This document shows positions 43,506-51,838 of a stretch of 64,000 bases of DNA, piece by piece. The notes beneath the pieces are model-generated. The model saw nothing but the letters and a program-made list of their open reading frames with translations, had not been told where the DNA came from and ran no database searches. Made by a program: the position numbers and the translations under genes. Each line of letters begins with the position of its first letter. Position 1 is the first letter of the stretch. The DNA comes from Taklimakanibacter deserti (GTDB lineage: Bacteria; Pseudomonadota; Alphaproteobacteria; Rhizobiales; Aestuariivirgaceae), in contig QORU01000014.1 of NCBI GenBank assembly GCA_003574785.1, forward strand, positions 124,001-188,000, given 5' to 3'.

Positions 43506-44546
43506 TTAGCAGACCATCGTGGCGAAGCTCGAGGTGAAGCCGGGGCCCAAGGCGCTCAGGAAGCGCCGGCCGGTGAAGGGCTTCTTCAGCGCTTCATTGA
43601 GGACGAAGAGCAAGGTCGGCGCCGACATGTTGCCGTGATCGGCGAGCACCTGGCGCTCGAGCTCGAGCGTTCCCTGGTCGAGATGGAAAGCCTGTTCGAG
43701 GGCCGCGATCACCTTGGCGCCGCCCGGATGGAAGACGAACTGGTCGATGTCCTCGACGTCGAGGCCGTTGCGGCCAAGGAAGGTGTCGGCAGCACCACGC
43801 AGTTCCTGGGTCACGAAATCGGGGATGCGCTGCGAGAAGATGGCGCCGAAACCTTGCGGGTCCATGCGCCAGCCCATGATGTCGAGCGTGTCGGGCCAGC
43901 TGTGCTCGCCCGAGAACTCGATGGCGCCGAGACCGTCCTTCGCCTTGCCGGAGAGGACGCAAGCCGCGGCACCATCGCCGAAAAGGGCGGTCGCGATGAT
44001 GTTCGACTTGGTCATCTCGTCCGGGCGGAAGGCCAGGGTGCACAATTCGATAACCACCAGGAGCACATTCGAGGCCGGCGCCTGGGCGAGGCGCGCGGCG
44101 AGCGAAAGCCCGGTGGCGCCGCCGGCACAGCCAAGGCCGAAGACCGGGATGCGGCTCACGGTCCGGGGGAAACCCAATTCATGCATGACCCGCGCCTCGA
44201 TCGAGGGGGTAGCGATGCCGGTCGAGCTCACGGTCACGATCGTGTCGATCTCGCCCGGATCGATATCGGTCTGCTCGAGCGCCGCCTTGGCGGCCTTGCG
44301 GAAGAGATCGGTGGCGCCCTCGATATAGGCGGCCGTGCGCTCGGGCCAGCCCTGTTCCTGGCGGAACCAGCTATAAGGCCTTACCGATTGCCGCTTCCTG
44401 ATGCCGGTATTGGCGAAAACCGGCATGAGGCGCTCGAAATCCTGATGCCGGCCGGAGAAGATCCTGGTCGCCTCACCGATGACATCCTCGGTGCGCAATT
44501 CGAAAGGTGGACTTGCAGTCGCTACGGCCATCAGCTGGCTGCGCAT
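43506..44546 (-). CDS. Type III polyketide synthase
   Basis: Chalcone synthase-like enzyme of 346 residues that condenses malonyl-CoA onto a starter acyl-CoA. The Cys-His-Asn triad is intact: Cys140 in FGLGCAGGATG, His273 in FVFHPGGAKV and Asn306 in DHGNMSAPT. ATG 44546 is chosen because GAGG lies 7 bases upstream and it starts the recognisable domain; the frame is open further. With the ICMT-family gene downstream it forms a likely alkylresorcinol or alkylpyrone pathway producing membrane phenolic lipids, but the starter and product are not determined. Confidence 0.92.
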   Translation of the reverse strand: MRSQLMAVATASPPFELRTEDVIGEATRIFSGRHQDFERLMPVFANTGIRKRQSVRPYSWFRQEQGWPERTAAYIEGATDLFRKAAKAALEQTDIDPGEIDTIVTVSSTGIATPSIEARVMHELGFPRTVSRIPVFGLGCAGGATGLSLAARLAQAPASNVLLVVIELCTLAFRPDEMTKSNIIATALFGDGAAACVLSGKAKDGLGAIEFSGEHSWPDTLDIMGWRMDPQGFGAIFSQRIPDFVTQELRGAADTFLGRNGLDVEDIDQFVFHPGGAKVIAALEQAFHLDQGTLELERQVLADHGNMSAPTLLFVLNEALKKPFTGRRFLSALGPGFTSSFATMVC

Positions 44547-44719
44547 GAGTTGCCTCTCTGTTTTGGACGGATTCGCCCCATTGGTTCCCGCCTCTACTCT
44601 AGCGGAAACTATTTCCTGCGCCACATTCCTATTACGCCCCCGGAGCATGGCTTGTTTCCTTCTCCACAAACTTTCATTTTGGCAGAAAGTTGAGGGAATT
44701 CAGGGGCGACCCGGGTAGC

Positions 44720-45481
44720 ATGGGCTGGGACGAGATAGCGCTTTTGTTCGCCGGCGGCGTTCTGGCCGGCTGCATCAACGTCGTGGCCGGTGGCGCCGGT
44801 TTCATGACCTTTCCGCTCCTGGTTGCCGCCGGCATGTCGGAAATCGAGGCCAATGCCTCGAATTTCGTGGCCCTCCTGCCGGCCAATGTCGCGAGCCTCT
44901 TCGGCTACCGTTACGAGTTACGCCGTCCCAATCTGAGGTTGAGACCACGACTGGCTCTCGCCGCCATTGGCGGAACCTGCGGCTCCCTTGCCCTTCTGGG
45001 GTTGGGCGAGGCCTCCTTCCGCTCGGCGATCCCCTGGCTGCTCACCTTTTCGACCGTCGCCTTCGCGCTGGCGCCCACGATCAAGCGCTGGCTCGAGCAC
45101 AAGCATGGTTTTGACGGCAGAAGCTGGATCTGGCTGTCCTTCCTTCTCGAATTCATCGTCTATGTCTATGGCGGCTATTTCGGTCTCGGCATGGGCGTCG
45201 TGCTTCTCGCCCTCTATGCCATGTTCGGCCATGACGACCTGCATGAGGCCAATGCCATCCGCAATGCCACCATCACCTTGATCACGCTCATCGGCATAGC
45301 CCTCTTCGCCCATGCCGGCGTCATCCGCTGGCTGCCGTCGCTCATCATGATGCTGGGCGCCTTCATCGGCGGCTATGTCATGATCAAATTCGTCCGCAGT
45401 GTGCCGCAGAACTGGGTCAGATGGGGCATTCTCGTCTGGAGCGTCACGCTCACCGGTATCGCCTTCTGGCGCTACAGCTGA
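44720..45481 (+). CDS. TauE/SafE family sulfite exporter-like permease
   Basis: A 253-residue permease of about eight membrane segments from the TauE/SafE (DUF81) family. NVVAGGAGFMTFPLLVAAGM and ANASNFVALLPANVASLFGY are the first-half signature; EFIVYVYGGYFGLGMGVVLL is the second. It is thought to export anions such as sulfite or sulfoacetate; the substrate is unproven. ATG 44720 (MGWDEIALL) is preferred to upstream in-frame codons. It is divergent from the polyketide synthase gene and overlaps the convergent EamA gene by 10 bases. Confidence 0.85.
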   Translation: MGWDEIALLFAGGVLAGCINVVAGGAGFMTFPLLVAAGMSEIEANASNFVALLPANVASLFGYRYELRRPNLRLRPRLALAAIGGTCGSLALLGLGEASFRSAIPWLLTFSTVAFALAPTIKRWLEHKHGFDGRSWIWLSFLLEFIVYVYGGYFGLGMGVVLLALYAMFGHDDLHEANAIRNATITLITLIGIALFAHAGVIRWLPSLIMMLGAFIGGYVMIKFVRSVPQNWVRWGILVWSVTLTGIAFWRYS

Positions 45482-46362
45482 TTCTCGCGCGCGGCACGCA
45501 TCTCGCGCAAGAGCGCATAGATGCCGGAGACGACGATGAGCGCGATGCCGAGGAGCGCCCACCGGTCGGGGAACTCGCCGAAAACCAGCGTGCCGGAGAG
45601 GAGACCGAAGAGCACCACCGAATAGCGGTAGATGGCGGTTTGGGAGATGTCGCCCATGCGGATCGTCAACACCATGCAGACATAGCCGATGCTGAGAAGG
45701 ATACCGCCGCAAAAAATGAGGAGGAGATGCCGGGAGCTGAGCGTGACCCATGTCTCGAACGGATAGAGCAGGAGTCCGCTCAGCATCACGAAGGCCGCAT
45801 TGGCGAAGACGATGATCATGGTCGGGACATCGAAATTGAGCCGGCGGGTGAAGATGTCGCGCAGCGCGATCGCCATGATGAGGCCAAGCGACAGCGCGTC
45901 ATAGACGGTGAAGCTCGCGGGCGAGGGCTTGACGACGAACAGCACGCCGGCGAGGCCCAAGAGGATGGCGAGGACGCGGCGCCAGCCGACTGTCTCGCCC
46001 AGGAACAAGGCGGCGAAGGCGATGACCAGAAGGGGCACGGCCTGCATGACCGCGTTGAGATTGGCGATCGGTATATGCATCAGGGCGGTGATGAATAATA
46101 TCGTGCCCGCCACGTCGCTGAGGCTCCTCACCAGCACGCCCTTCTGGAAGACGAGCATGGCCCGGGCCAGGGCCTTGCGGGCGAGGAGGGCGGTGATGGC
46201 TGTCGCCACCACGCCGCGGAAGAAGATGATCTGGCCCACCGGCACTTCGCCTGCCATGAGCTTGGTCATGGTGTCGCCGGCGGTGAAGCTGGCCATGGCC
46301 AGGATCATGACGAGGCCCGCCCTAAGGGCGGGAGAAGCAGGGAGAACCGTTGTAAGGGACAT
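45472..46362 (-). CDS. EamA/DMT family transporter
   Basis: A 296-residue inner-membrane transporter with about ten segments in two EamA repeats. Landmarks are FTAGDTMTKLMAGEVPVGQI, FFRGVVATAITALLARKA and AALFLGETVGWRRVLAI from repeat 1, and TAIYRYSVVLFGLLSGTLVF from repeat 2. DMT exporters carry amino acids, nucleotides or small metabolites; the substrate is unknown. Confidence 0.88.
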   Translation of the reverse strand: MSLTTVLPASPALRAGLVMILAMASFTAGDTMTKLMAGEVPVGQIIFFRGVVATAITALLARKALARAMLVFQKGVLVRSLSDVAGTILFITALMHIPIANLNAVMQAVPLLVIAFAALFLGETVGWRRVLAILLGLAGVLFVVKPSPASFTVYDALSLGLIMAIALRDIFTRRLNFDVPTMIIVFANAAFVMLSGLLLYPFETWVTLSSRHLLLIFCGGILLSIGYVCMVLTIRMGDISQTAIYRYSVVLFGLLSGTLVFGEFPDRWALLGIALIVVSGIYALLREMRAARENQL

Positions 46363-46439
46363 GGAGGCGCCGTAGGCCTGCCTAGACCAGAATCGGATGG
46401 CAGGAAAGGACCTCGCGTCGAAACCCTGCCTGGAGCCTG

Positions 46440-46458
46440 CCCCGGACTCGATCCGGGG
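46440..46458. repeat. Short hairpin CCCCGGA-TCCGGGG
   Basis: Perfect 7-base arms CCCCGGA (46440-46446) and TCCGGGG (46452-46458) around a 5-base loop. It lies upstream of the divergent EamA and small-protein genes. This CCCCGGA-CTCGA-TCCGGGG palindrome is a frequent intergenic element in alphaproteobacteria. It may be a REP copy rather than a specific regulator site. Confidence 0.5.
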
Positions 46459-46545
46459 TTGAAGACTTTGGCGCCCACATGGGTGTCAGCCATGGAACAT
46501 GTCCTATGTTAAGCGGCGCTGACCAAGGCCGTGCTAGGCCAGTTC

Positions 46546-46770
46546 ATGGAAAAGACGGCACTCCTTGAAAACCTTGCGGCGGCCAAAGGGCTGGCCAGCC
46601 AAAGCAAAGCCCATGTGGAAGCCCAAAAGGCTATCATTGCGGCTCTTGTTGCCATGGGCAAAGACCCGGCAGCAGCGGAGCGCATCCTCAACAAGCTTGA
46701 GACAGCTCAGACCGACAACCTCTCCGATATGGAGAGCATACTGAACGCTCTGGACGGTGAGCCGCCATAG
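46546..46770 (+). CDS. Small Ala-rich helical hypothetical protein
   Basis: Predicted cytosolic protein of 74 residues, almost wholly helical by composition (EKTALLENLAAAKGLASQSK, PAAAERILNKLETAQTDNLS). No family is recognised. It starts at ATG 46546; a GTG five codons upstream would also work. It stands between the divergent EamA gene and the convergent methyltransferase gene with no operon partner. Codon use resembles the neighbours, which is the main reason to keep it. Confidence 0.5.
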   Translation: MEKTALLENLAAAKGLASQSKAHVEAQKAIIAALVAMGKDPAAAERILNKLETAQTDNLSDMESILNALDGEPP

Positions 46771-46851
46771 CGGCTTGGTGCGTTTGCTGCGTCATGCCGC
46801 GAATGTTTGTCGGCGAAGTGATTCCACTTCGCCGGGATGCACGCTGGAAGC

Positions 46852-47508
46852 CTATGGCAGTCTTTCGGCGATGATGTGCCAGTGCCAGGAGCCGGGCTTG
46901 CGGTGCAGCCGGTCCTCGATCGCCATGATTTCGAATCCCTGGAGCAGGTCGAGGGCCCCTGCCGCGCTGCAGTAGAAATGCGGATGATCCTTGTCATCGA
47001 TGTCGTCGATGACATAGCTGTCGGGTGCCACCTCGCGGCCCTTGCCGTAATTCTGGTTGCGCTTCGACAGCATGGTGCACTGGAAGATGGCGCCGGGCTT
47101 GAGCACGCGCCGGATCTCGCTCAAGGTCTTTTCGACGATGGCCCTGTCGCCGTGATAGATCACATTGAAAGCCAGCACATAATCGAAGGTCGAGGCCTGA
47201 AAGGGCAGGTCGGTCATCAGTCCGGTCTGGGCGGCGATGGCAAGGCGCCGCGCCTCGGCTTCCCGCTCGAGATGGGCGATGCCGCTGGCGCTGCCGTCGA
47301 GCGCATGGGTTTGCCAGCCGATCTCGGCGAGGAGGAGGGCATGCCGGCCGACGCCGCAGCCGAGATCGAGGGCGCGCGTCCCACCCCGCGCATAAGCGGC
47401 ACTGGCGCACTCCTCCACATCGGCCTCGGGTTTGAGCCAATCCTGCCGGCCTTCCGGGCTTTGCCAGCGCCTGTCCCAGGCATGATGAGCGGTATCGGTG
47501 CGGTCCAT
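46852..47508 (-). CDS. SAM-dependent class I methyltransferase
   Basis: A 218-residue Rossmann-fold methyltransferase. Motif I is ALDLGCGVGRHALLLAEIGW, then motif II ALDGSASGIAHL and post-motif FDYVLAFNVIYHG. The C-terminus has CTMLSKRNQNYGKGREV. The family resembles bacterial TehB-like and generic class I enzymes; the substrate is not evident. It follows phnE by 9 bases on the same strand, so it may be the last gene of the phnDCE operon. Confidence 0.87.
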   Translation of the reverse strand: MDRTDTAHHAWDRRWQSPEGRQDWLKPEADVEECASAAYARGGTRALDLGCGVGRHALLLAEIGWQTHALDGSASGIAHLEREAEARRLAIAAQTGLMTDLPFQASTFDYVLAFNVIYHGDRAIVEKTLSEIRRVLKPGAIFQCTMLSKRNQNYGKGREVAPDSYVIDDIDDKDHPHFYCSAAGALDLLQGFEIMAIEDRLHRKPGSWHWHIIAERLP

Positions 47509-47517
47509 GTTTCCCTC

Positions 47518-48321
47518 TCAGATGATCTTGCGCCTGATCCAGCCGCTGAGCTGTTCGACGGCGATGACCAGAGCGAAGATGGCGATGATCACGGTCAGCG
47601 CCTGGTCATAGTCGAAGAGGTCGAAGGCGGTCTTGAGTTCGATGCCGATGCCGCCCGCGCCGACGAGGCCGAGGACGACCGAATTGCGGACGGCCTTTTC
47701 GAGGCAGAACAGCGTGGTGGCGGTGAAGGCCGGCAAGGCCTGTGGGACGACGGCCGAGAAGATGAGACCGGGCCGCGTCGCGCCGATGGCGGAGAGCGCC
47801 TCGCGCGGCCCCTTATCGGTCTCTTCCATGGCTTCGGCGAAGAAACGCCCGGCAAAGCCCATCGTATCGACCATGATCGCGAGCACGCCAGCGGCAGGAC
47901 CGAGGCCGACCGTGATGATGAAGATGATGGCCCAGACGAGATCGGGCACGGTGCGGAACACCGCGACGACGGCACGGGCGAGGCCGCGCAAGAATGCGTT
48001 GGGCGACAGGCCTTCGGCGGCGAAGATGGCCAGAGGGAAGCTCAGCACGATGCCCAGCACCGTTCCCGTGATCGCCATCTGGAAGGTCTCGAGGAGCGAT
48101 CGCCCCACTTGCGGAAGACGGCCGAGGTCGGGTGGAAACATGCGCGCCAGCATGCCGTCGGGCGCGAACAGACGGTTGGCGCCGCGCATCAGCCGGTCGA
48201 GCGAGGGGGCGGTCTCGGCGAAGGACCAGACGATCATGGCGATGATGAGCGTCCAGAGCAGCACGCCGGTTACCCCCGGAAGGGCGAAGCGCCGGACCGC
48301 GCGCGATCCACCCGTCGTCAT
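47518..48321 (-). CDS. phnE: Phosphonate ABC transporter permease PhnE
   Basis: A 267-residue inner-membrane permease with about six segments. ALSAIGATRPGLIFSAVVPQ is the EAA-like coupling loop that docks to PhnC, and GLVGAGGIGIELKTAFDLFD is a typical PhnE segment. ATG 48321 overlaps the phnC stop by 4 bases (ATGA). Only one PhnE is encoded, so a homodimer is expected. It acts with phnD and phnC to import phosphonates or related phosphorus compounds. Confidence 0.9.
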   Translation of the reverse strand: MTTGGSRAVRRFALPGVTGVLLWTLIIAMIVWSFAETAPSLDRLMRGANRLFAPDGMLARMFPPDLGRLPQVGRSLLETFQMAITGTVLGIVLSFPLAIFAAEGLSPNAFLRGLARAVVAVFRTVPDLVWAIIFIITVGLGPAAGVLAIMVDTMGFAGRFFAEAMEETDKGPREALSAIGATRPGLIFSAVVPQALPAFTATTLFCLEKAVRNSVVLGLVGAGGIGIELKTAFDLFDYDQALTVIIAIFALVIAVEQLSGWIRRKII

Positions 48322-49100
48322 GCGGCCTGGTCGATGAAGAACGAGCGCAGATTCTGCGGGCTCGCTGCCGCCGAGGCCTGGTCGAGCGTCATGCGTCCTT
48401 GGGCGAGGCCGATGATCCGATCGGAGAAGTGGCGGGCATGTTCGAGGCGGTGCGAGCTCACGATGAGGGTGAGCCGCTTCTCCCGGGTCAGCCGGTAGAG
48501 GAGCCGCATGATCTCCTCGCCCGATTGCGGGTCGAGGCTCGCATCGGGCTCGTCCGCCAGGACGAGCTCGGGCCGCTGCATCAGCATGCGCGCGACCGCC
48601 ACCCTTTGCGACTGCCCGCCGGACAGGCTGTCCACGCGCTGCAGCGCGACATTCTCGAGCCCAACCGCCGCCAGGCAGTCGAGCGCTTCCTCGCGGTCTG
48701 CCTGCCGTGCGAGGCATTGCAGCCAGCCACGCGGTCCCTTGCTTCGCGCCTGGACGCCGTGCAGCACATTGCTCAGCGCCGACAGGCGGGGCACCAGGTT
48801 ATGGCGCTGGAACACGAAGCCGACACGCGAGCGCAGGCGCGCGAGGTCACCTGCGGCGAGCGCCATGACGTCCCGGCCCAAAAGCTCGATCTCGCCGCTC
48901 TTGGGCTCGACGAGACGCACCAGGCTCCTGAGCAAGGTGGACTTGCCCGCACCGTTGGCGCCGATGAGCGCAACGGCCGATCCTTCAGCGATTTCGAGCG
49001 AGATGTCGCTCAGGATGCGCCGCGGGCCGAAATCCTTGCACAGTCGTGTGAGCTTCAGGACCGGGCCAGGATGTTCGACTTCATGCGCGCGCCCGTGCAT
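48318..49100 (-). CDS. phnC: Phosphonate ABC transporter ATP-binding protein PhnC
   Basis: A 260-residue ABC ATPase. Walker A is IGANGAGKSTLLRSLV, the signature is DSLSGGQSQRVAVAR, Walker B is PELVLADEPDASLDP and the H-loop is LIVSSHRLEHARHF. The Q-loop VGFVFQRHNLVPRLSAL is PhnC-like. It is 6 bases downstream of phnD and overlaps phnE, so the three are one operon. Confidence 0.92.
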   Translation of the reverse strand: MHGRAHEVEHPGPVLKLTRLCKDFGPRRILSDISLEIAEGSAVALIGANGAGKSTLLRSLVRLVEPKSGEIELLGRDVMALAAGDLARLRSRVGFVFQRHNLVPRLSALSNVLHGVQARSKGPRGWLQCLARQADREEALDCLAAVGLENVALQRVDSLSGGQSQRVAVARMLMQRPELVLADEPDASLDPQSGEEIMRLLYRLTREKRLTLIVSSHRLEHARHFSDRIIGLAQGRMTLDQASAAASPQNLRSFFIDQAA

Positions 49101-49106
49101 GGCGGC

Positions 49107-49976
49107 TCAATTCCCGATGAACTGGGTGAATTCCGTGATGCCGACATTCGTGTACATCTTGCGGACGACATCGTAATTGGCGTCGGTGACATCGGCAACG
49201 AAGGAGCCGCCGAGATATTTGGCATTCTCTTCGGCCGAGGTTATCGCCGCGAGCAGAGCCGGACCCTTCTCGGCGAATGTCTTGCGCACGATCTCGATGG
49301 TTTCGGGCTTCACTTTGTCGCTGGCGAGCAGGACGTCGTTGGGCAGCTCCGGTCCCTTGCGGATGACATAGAATTTCTGCGTCGGGAAGTTCTTGGTGAT
49401 GCGCTCGAGATGCGTCCGGTTCATGCCGATGGCGGCGATGTCGCCGGCGATCATCGCTTCGACGGCGGCATTCACCTTGAGGAACACGGGCTCATAGTCG
49501 GTCGAATAAACGAGGCCCTCTTCGGCGAGAATGGTCGCGGGGCCCAGATGCTGCGAGGTCGAGCCGATCTCGCCGAAGGAGATCTTCTTGCCCTTGAGAT
49601 CGGCGGCCGACGTGATCTTCGCCGTTTCGAGGCTGACGACTTGCGGATAGTAGTCGGGCCTTACCCAGCTCACCACCGGCTGCGCCTTGAGGCGGGCGTT
49701 GAACACGACATATTCCGCCGGTCCGGTGAGCACGAAGTCGACCTGGTCGGCGGCCATCGCCTCGACGGCGGCGGTGCGACCGGAGACCGGGAAGAACTCG
49801 ACCTCGAGGCCCGACTCTTTCGCCAGCACGTCGCGGAAGGCGCCGAAATCGCGCTGCAGGGTTTCGAGCCCGTCGACATCGGTGATGGCGAGCCTGATCT
49901 TGTCGGCCGCCGCGGCGGGCAGAGTGGCCAATGCGGCAAAGGCCAGGATCAGGAATGACAGCCAATATCTTTTCAT
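49107..49976 (-). CDS. phnD: Phosphonate ABC transporter substrate-binding protein PhnD
   Basis: Periplasmic binding protein of 289 residues. A signal peptide precedes KIRLAITDVDGLETLQRDFG. VDFVLTGPAEYVVFNARL and KKISFGEIGSTSQHLGP are PhnD family segments that line the phosphonate pocket. ATG 49976 is chosen for GGGGA 6 bases upstream and because it starts the signal peptide. It is the first gene of phnDCE and is divergent from phnM, with a candidate Pho box 63 bases before its ATG. Confidence 0.92.
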   Translation of the reverse strand: MKRYWLSFLILAFAALATLPAAAADKIRLAITDVDGLETLQRDFGAFRDVLAKESGLEVEFFPVSGRTAAVEAMAADQVDFVLTGPAEYVVFNARLKAQPVVSWVRPDYYPQVVSLETAKITSAADLKGKKISFGEIGSTSQHLGPATILAEEGLVYSTDYEPVFLKVNAAVEAMIAGDIAAIGMNRTHLERITKNFPTQKFYVIRKGPELPNDVLLASDKVKPETIEIVRKTFAEKGPALLAAITSAEENAKYLGGSFVADVTDANYDVVRKMYTNVGITEFTQFIGN

Positions 49977-50038
49977 CGTTGTTCCCCTGCGGTGTCTCAC
50001 GGCATTGAGTCGTTCCTTTGAAAGCTGATCATCGCGAC

Positions 50039-50056
50039 ATGACAGATATGTGTAAG
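50039..50056 (-). promoter_or_regulatory. Candidate Pho box for phnDCE
   Basis: The minus-strand sequence CTTACACATATCTGTCAT matches the enteric/rhizobial Pho box model CTGTCATAAATCTGTCAC at 13 of 18 positions, with the second half CTGTCA intact. It lies 63 bases upstream of the phnD ATG. PhoB binding is inferred. Confidence 0.5.
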
Positions 50057-50069
50057 GGCGGTCATGCAG

Positions 50070-50087
50070 CTGTCATCAAACTGGACA
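50070..50087 (+). promoter_or_regulatory. Candidate Pho box for phnM
   Basis: CTGTCATCAAACTGGACA has a perfect first half CTGTCAT and a partial second half CTG at the right 11-base spacing. It lies 31 bases upstream of ATG 50118 and inside the longer frame open from 50064, which supports the later start. PhoB binding is inferred. Confidence 0.5.
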
Positions 50088-50117
50088 AAACCGGCGCTTC
50101 TCATCGGGTTGACCGGC

Positions 50118-51305
50118 ATGACAGCATTCGTGATTCGTGGTGGAAAAGTCCTTCGCCCGGCCCTCGGCCTTGTCGAAGCGGAGATCAGGATCGAGGCCGG
50201 CGAAATCGCCGACATTGCGTCGGTCGTGCCACGGGACGATGCCGCGGTGATCGACGCCGAGGGCGCCGTCATCCTTCCCGGCATCGTCGACATTCATGGC
50301 GATGCCTTCGAGCGCCAGATCCTGCCGCGTCCGCAAGCGCGCTTTCCGCTCGACGTCGCTTTCATGGAGACGGATCGCCAACTCGCCGCCAATGGGATCA
50401 CCACCGCCTATCACGGCATAACCGTGTCGTGGGAGCCGGGCTTGCGCGGCCTCGCCAGCGCCGAGGAGATCGTCGCCACGCTCGATGCCTTGGATGGCCG
50501 TCTCGCCTGCGATCACCGCCTCCATATCCGCTGGGAGACCTTCGCGCATCGGGAGATGGAAACCGTCGCGGACTGGCTGGAGCGGAGGCGCAAGCCGCTT
50601 CTCGCCTTCAACGATCACACGACACCGAGCCTCAACGGCACGCGGAAGCTTGCGAAGATCAAGACGTCCGCCGACCGGGCGGCGGTGACGGCCGAGGAGT
50701 ATGGACAACTGCTCGAGGAGGCGGCAGGCCGCGGCCATGCCGTGAAAGAGGCGATCGGCCGCATGGCGCTGATCGCCAGGAGCAATGGCGTGGCCATGCT
50801 CTCGCATGACGATATGACGGCGGAAGAGCGCGGCTTCTATCGCGGCCTCGGGGCGGGCATCGCCGAGTTCCCGATGACCGAGGAAGCGATTGCGAGCGCC
50901 ACGGAAGCGGGCGATCCGATCGTGCTCGGCGCGCCGAATGTCGTGCGCGGCGGCAGCCATAATGGCGCCCTCGATGCGACGTCGGCCGTCCTTGCCGGCC
51001 GCTGCACCATCCTGGCCTCGGACTATTACTATCCAGCCCTCCTGCATGCGGCCTTCCGGCTGGCGGCAATTGGCGATCTCGGCCTTGACGAGGCCTGGTC
51101 CCTGGTGTCGCTCAATCCGGCGCAAGCCTGCGGCCTCTATGACCGCGGCAGCCTCGACATCGGCAAGCGCGCCGATATCGTCATCGTATCCGCGCCATCA
51201 GGCGAGCTGCCGGCGGTGCGCACCACGATCGCCGGCGGGCGCGTGGTCTTCGATGCGCCGGGATTTCGGAGAGGCGAAGCCCTCCAACCGGCTTTCCGCC
51301 AATAA
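50118..51305 (+). CDS. phnM: PhnM-like alpha-D-ribose 1-methylphosphonate 5-triphosphate diphosphatase
   Basis: Amidohydrolase-fold enzyme of 395 residues of the C-P lyase pathway that removes pyrophosphate from the ribosyl-phosphonate triphosphate. Family motifs are PGIVDIHGDAFERQILPRP, FNDHTTPSLNGTRK, AMLSHDDMTAEER, APNVVRGGSHNGAL and ILASDYYYPALL. It is divergent from phnDCE. No phnGHIJKL genes are in the window, so the rest of the pathway must be elsewhere, or the enzyme has another role. An ATG at 50064 would give a longer N-terminus. Confidence 0.9.
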   Translation: MTAFVIRGGKVLRPALGLVEAEIRIEAGEIADIASVVPRDDAAVIDAEGAVILPGIVDIHGDAFERQILPRPQARFPLDVAFMETDRQLAANGITTAYHGITVSWEPGLRGLASAEEIVATLDALDGRLACDHRLHIRWETFAHREMETVADWLERRRKPLLAFNDHTTPSLNGTRKLAKIKTSADRAAVTAEEYGQLLEEAAGRGHAVKEAIGRMALIARSNGVAMLSHDDMTAEERGFYRGLGAGIAEFPMTEEAIASATEAGDPIVLGAPNVVRGGSHNGALDATSAVLAGRCTILASDYYYPALLHAAFRLAAIGDLGLDEAWSLVSLNPAQACGLYDRGSLDIGKRADIVIVSAPSGELPAVRTTIAGGRVVFDAPGFRRGEALQPAFRQ

Positions 51306-51391
51306 GGCGAGCGAGGCGTTTGGGGGCTTTGCAAGGCTCATCAGAGTGATACCATGCATTCCGCCGGGGCAACTGATTCAAGGGGCCCCCC

Positions 51392-51817
51392 ATGAGTCGA
51401 AACAGCACAAAGCCGCACGGCGAGTCTCATACGATCGGCGAGCTGGCGGCGCTTTCGGGCGTCCGCGTCGAGACGATCAGGTATTTCGAGCGCATCGGGC
51501 TTTTGACCCCGCCCGAGCGGACAACCGGCGGTCATCGGCTGTTTTCCGCCGCCGATCTCGCCCGGCTGAATTTCGTCCGGCGGGCGCGGGAAATAGGCTT
51601 CTCGCAGCGCGAAGTGCGCACGCTCCTGTCGCTGTCCTCAGGCGAGCTGACATCATGCGACGAAGTGAAGACCCTTGCCGAGAATCACCTGGCGGTGATC
51701 CGCGGGAAGATCCGCGACCTGCAACGGCTCGATCAGCTGCTGTCGTCGACCATCGCACAATGCACCGGCGGCAAGGTGCCGAAATGCCCGGTCATCGAGG
51801 CGATCGCCCACGGTTAG
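51392..51817 (+). CDS. MerR family regulator with metal-type cysteines
   Basis: A 141-residue regulator. The N-terminal winged helix HTIGELAALSGVRVETIRYF and ERIGLLTPPERTTGGHRLFS is MerR-like, followed by the dimer coiled coil. Three cysteines stand where metal-sensing MerR proteins (MerR, ZntR, PbrR) bind ions: one in ELTSCDEVKTLAE and two in AQCTGGKVPKCPVIEA. A heavy metal or metalloid effector is inferred. No metal exporter gene is adjacent, so its target is not visible. Confidence 0.85.
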   Translation: MSRNSTKPHGESHTIGELAALSGVRVETIRYFERIGLLTPPERTTGGHRLFSAADLARLNFVRRAREIGFSQREVRTLLSLSSGELTSCDEVKTLAENHLAVIRGKIRDLQRLDQLLSSTIAQCTGGKVPKCPVIEAIAHG

Positions 51818-51838
51818 TGGTCCATTGCTGGAAGGGAT

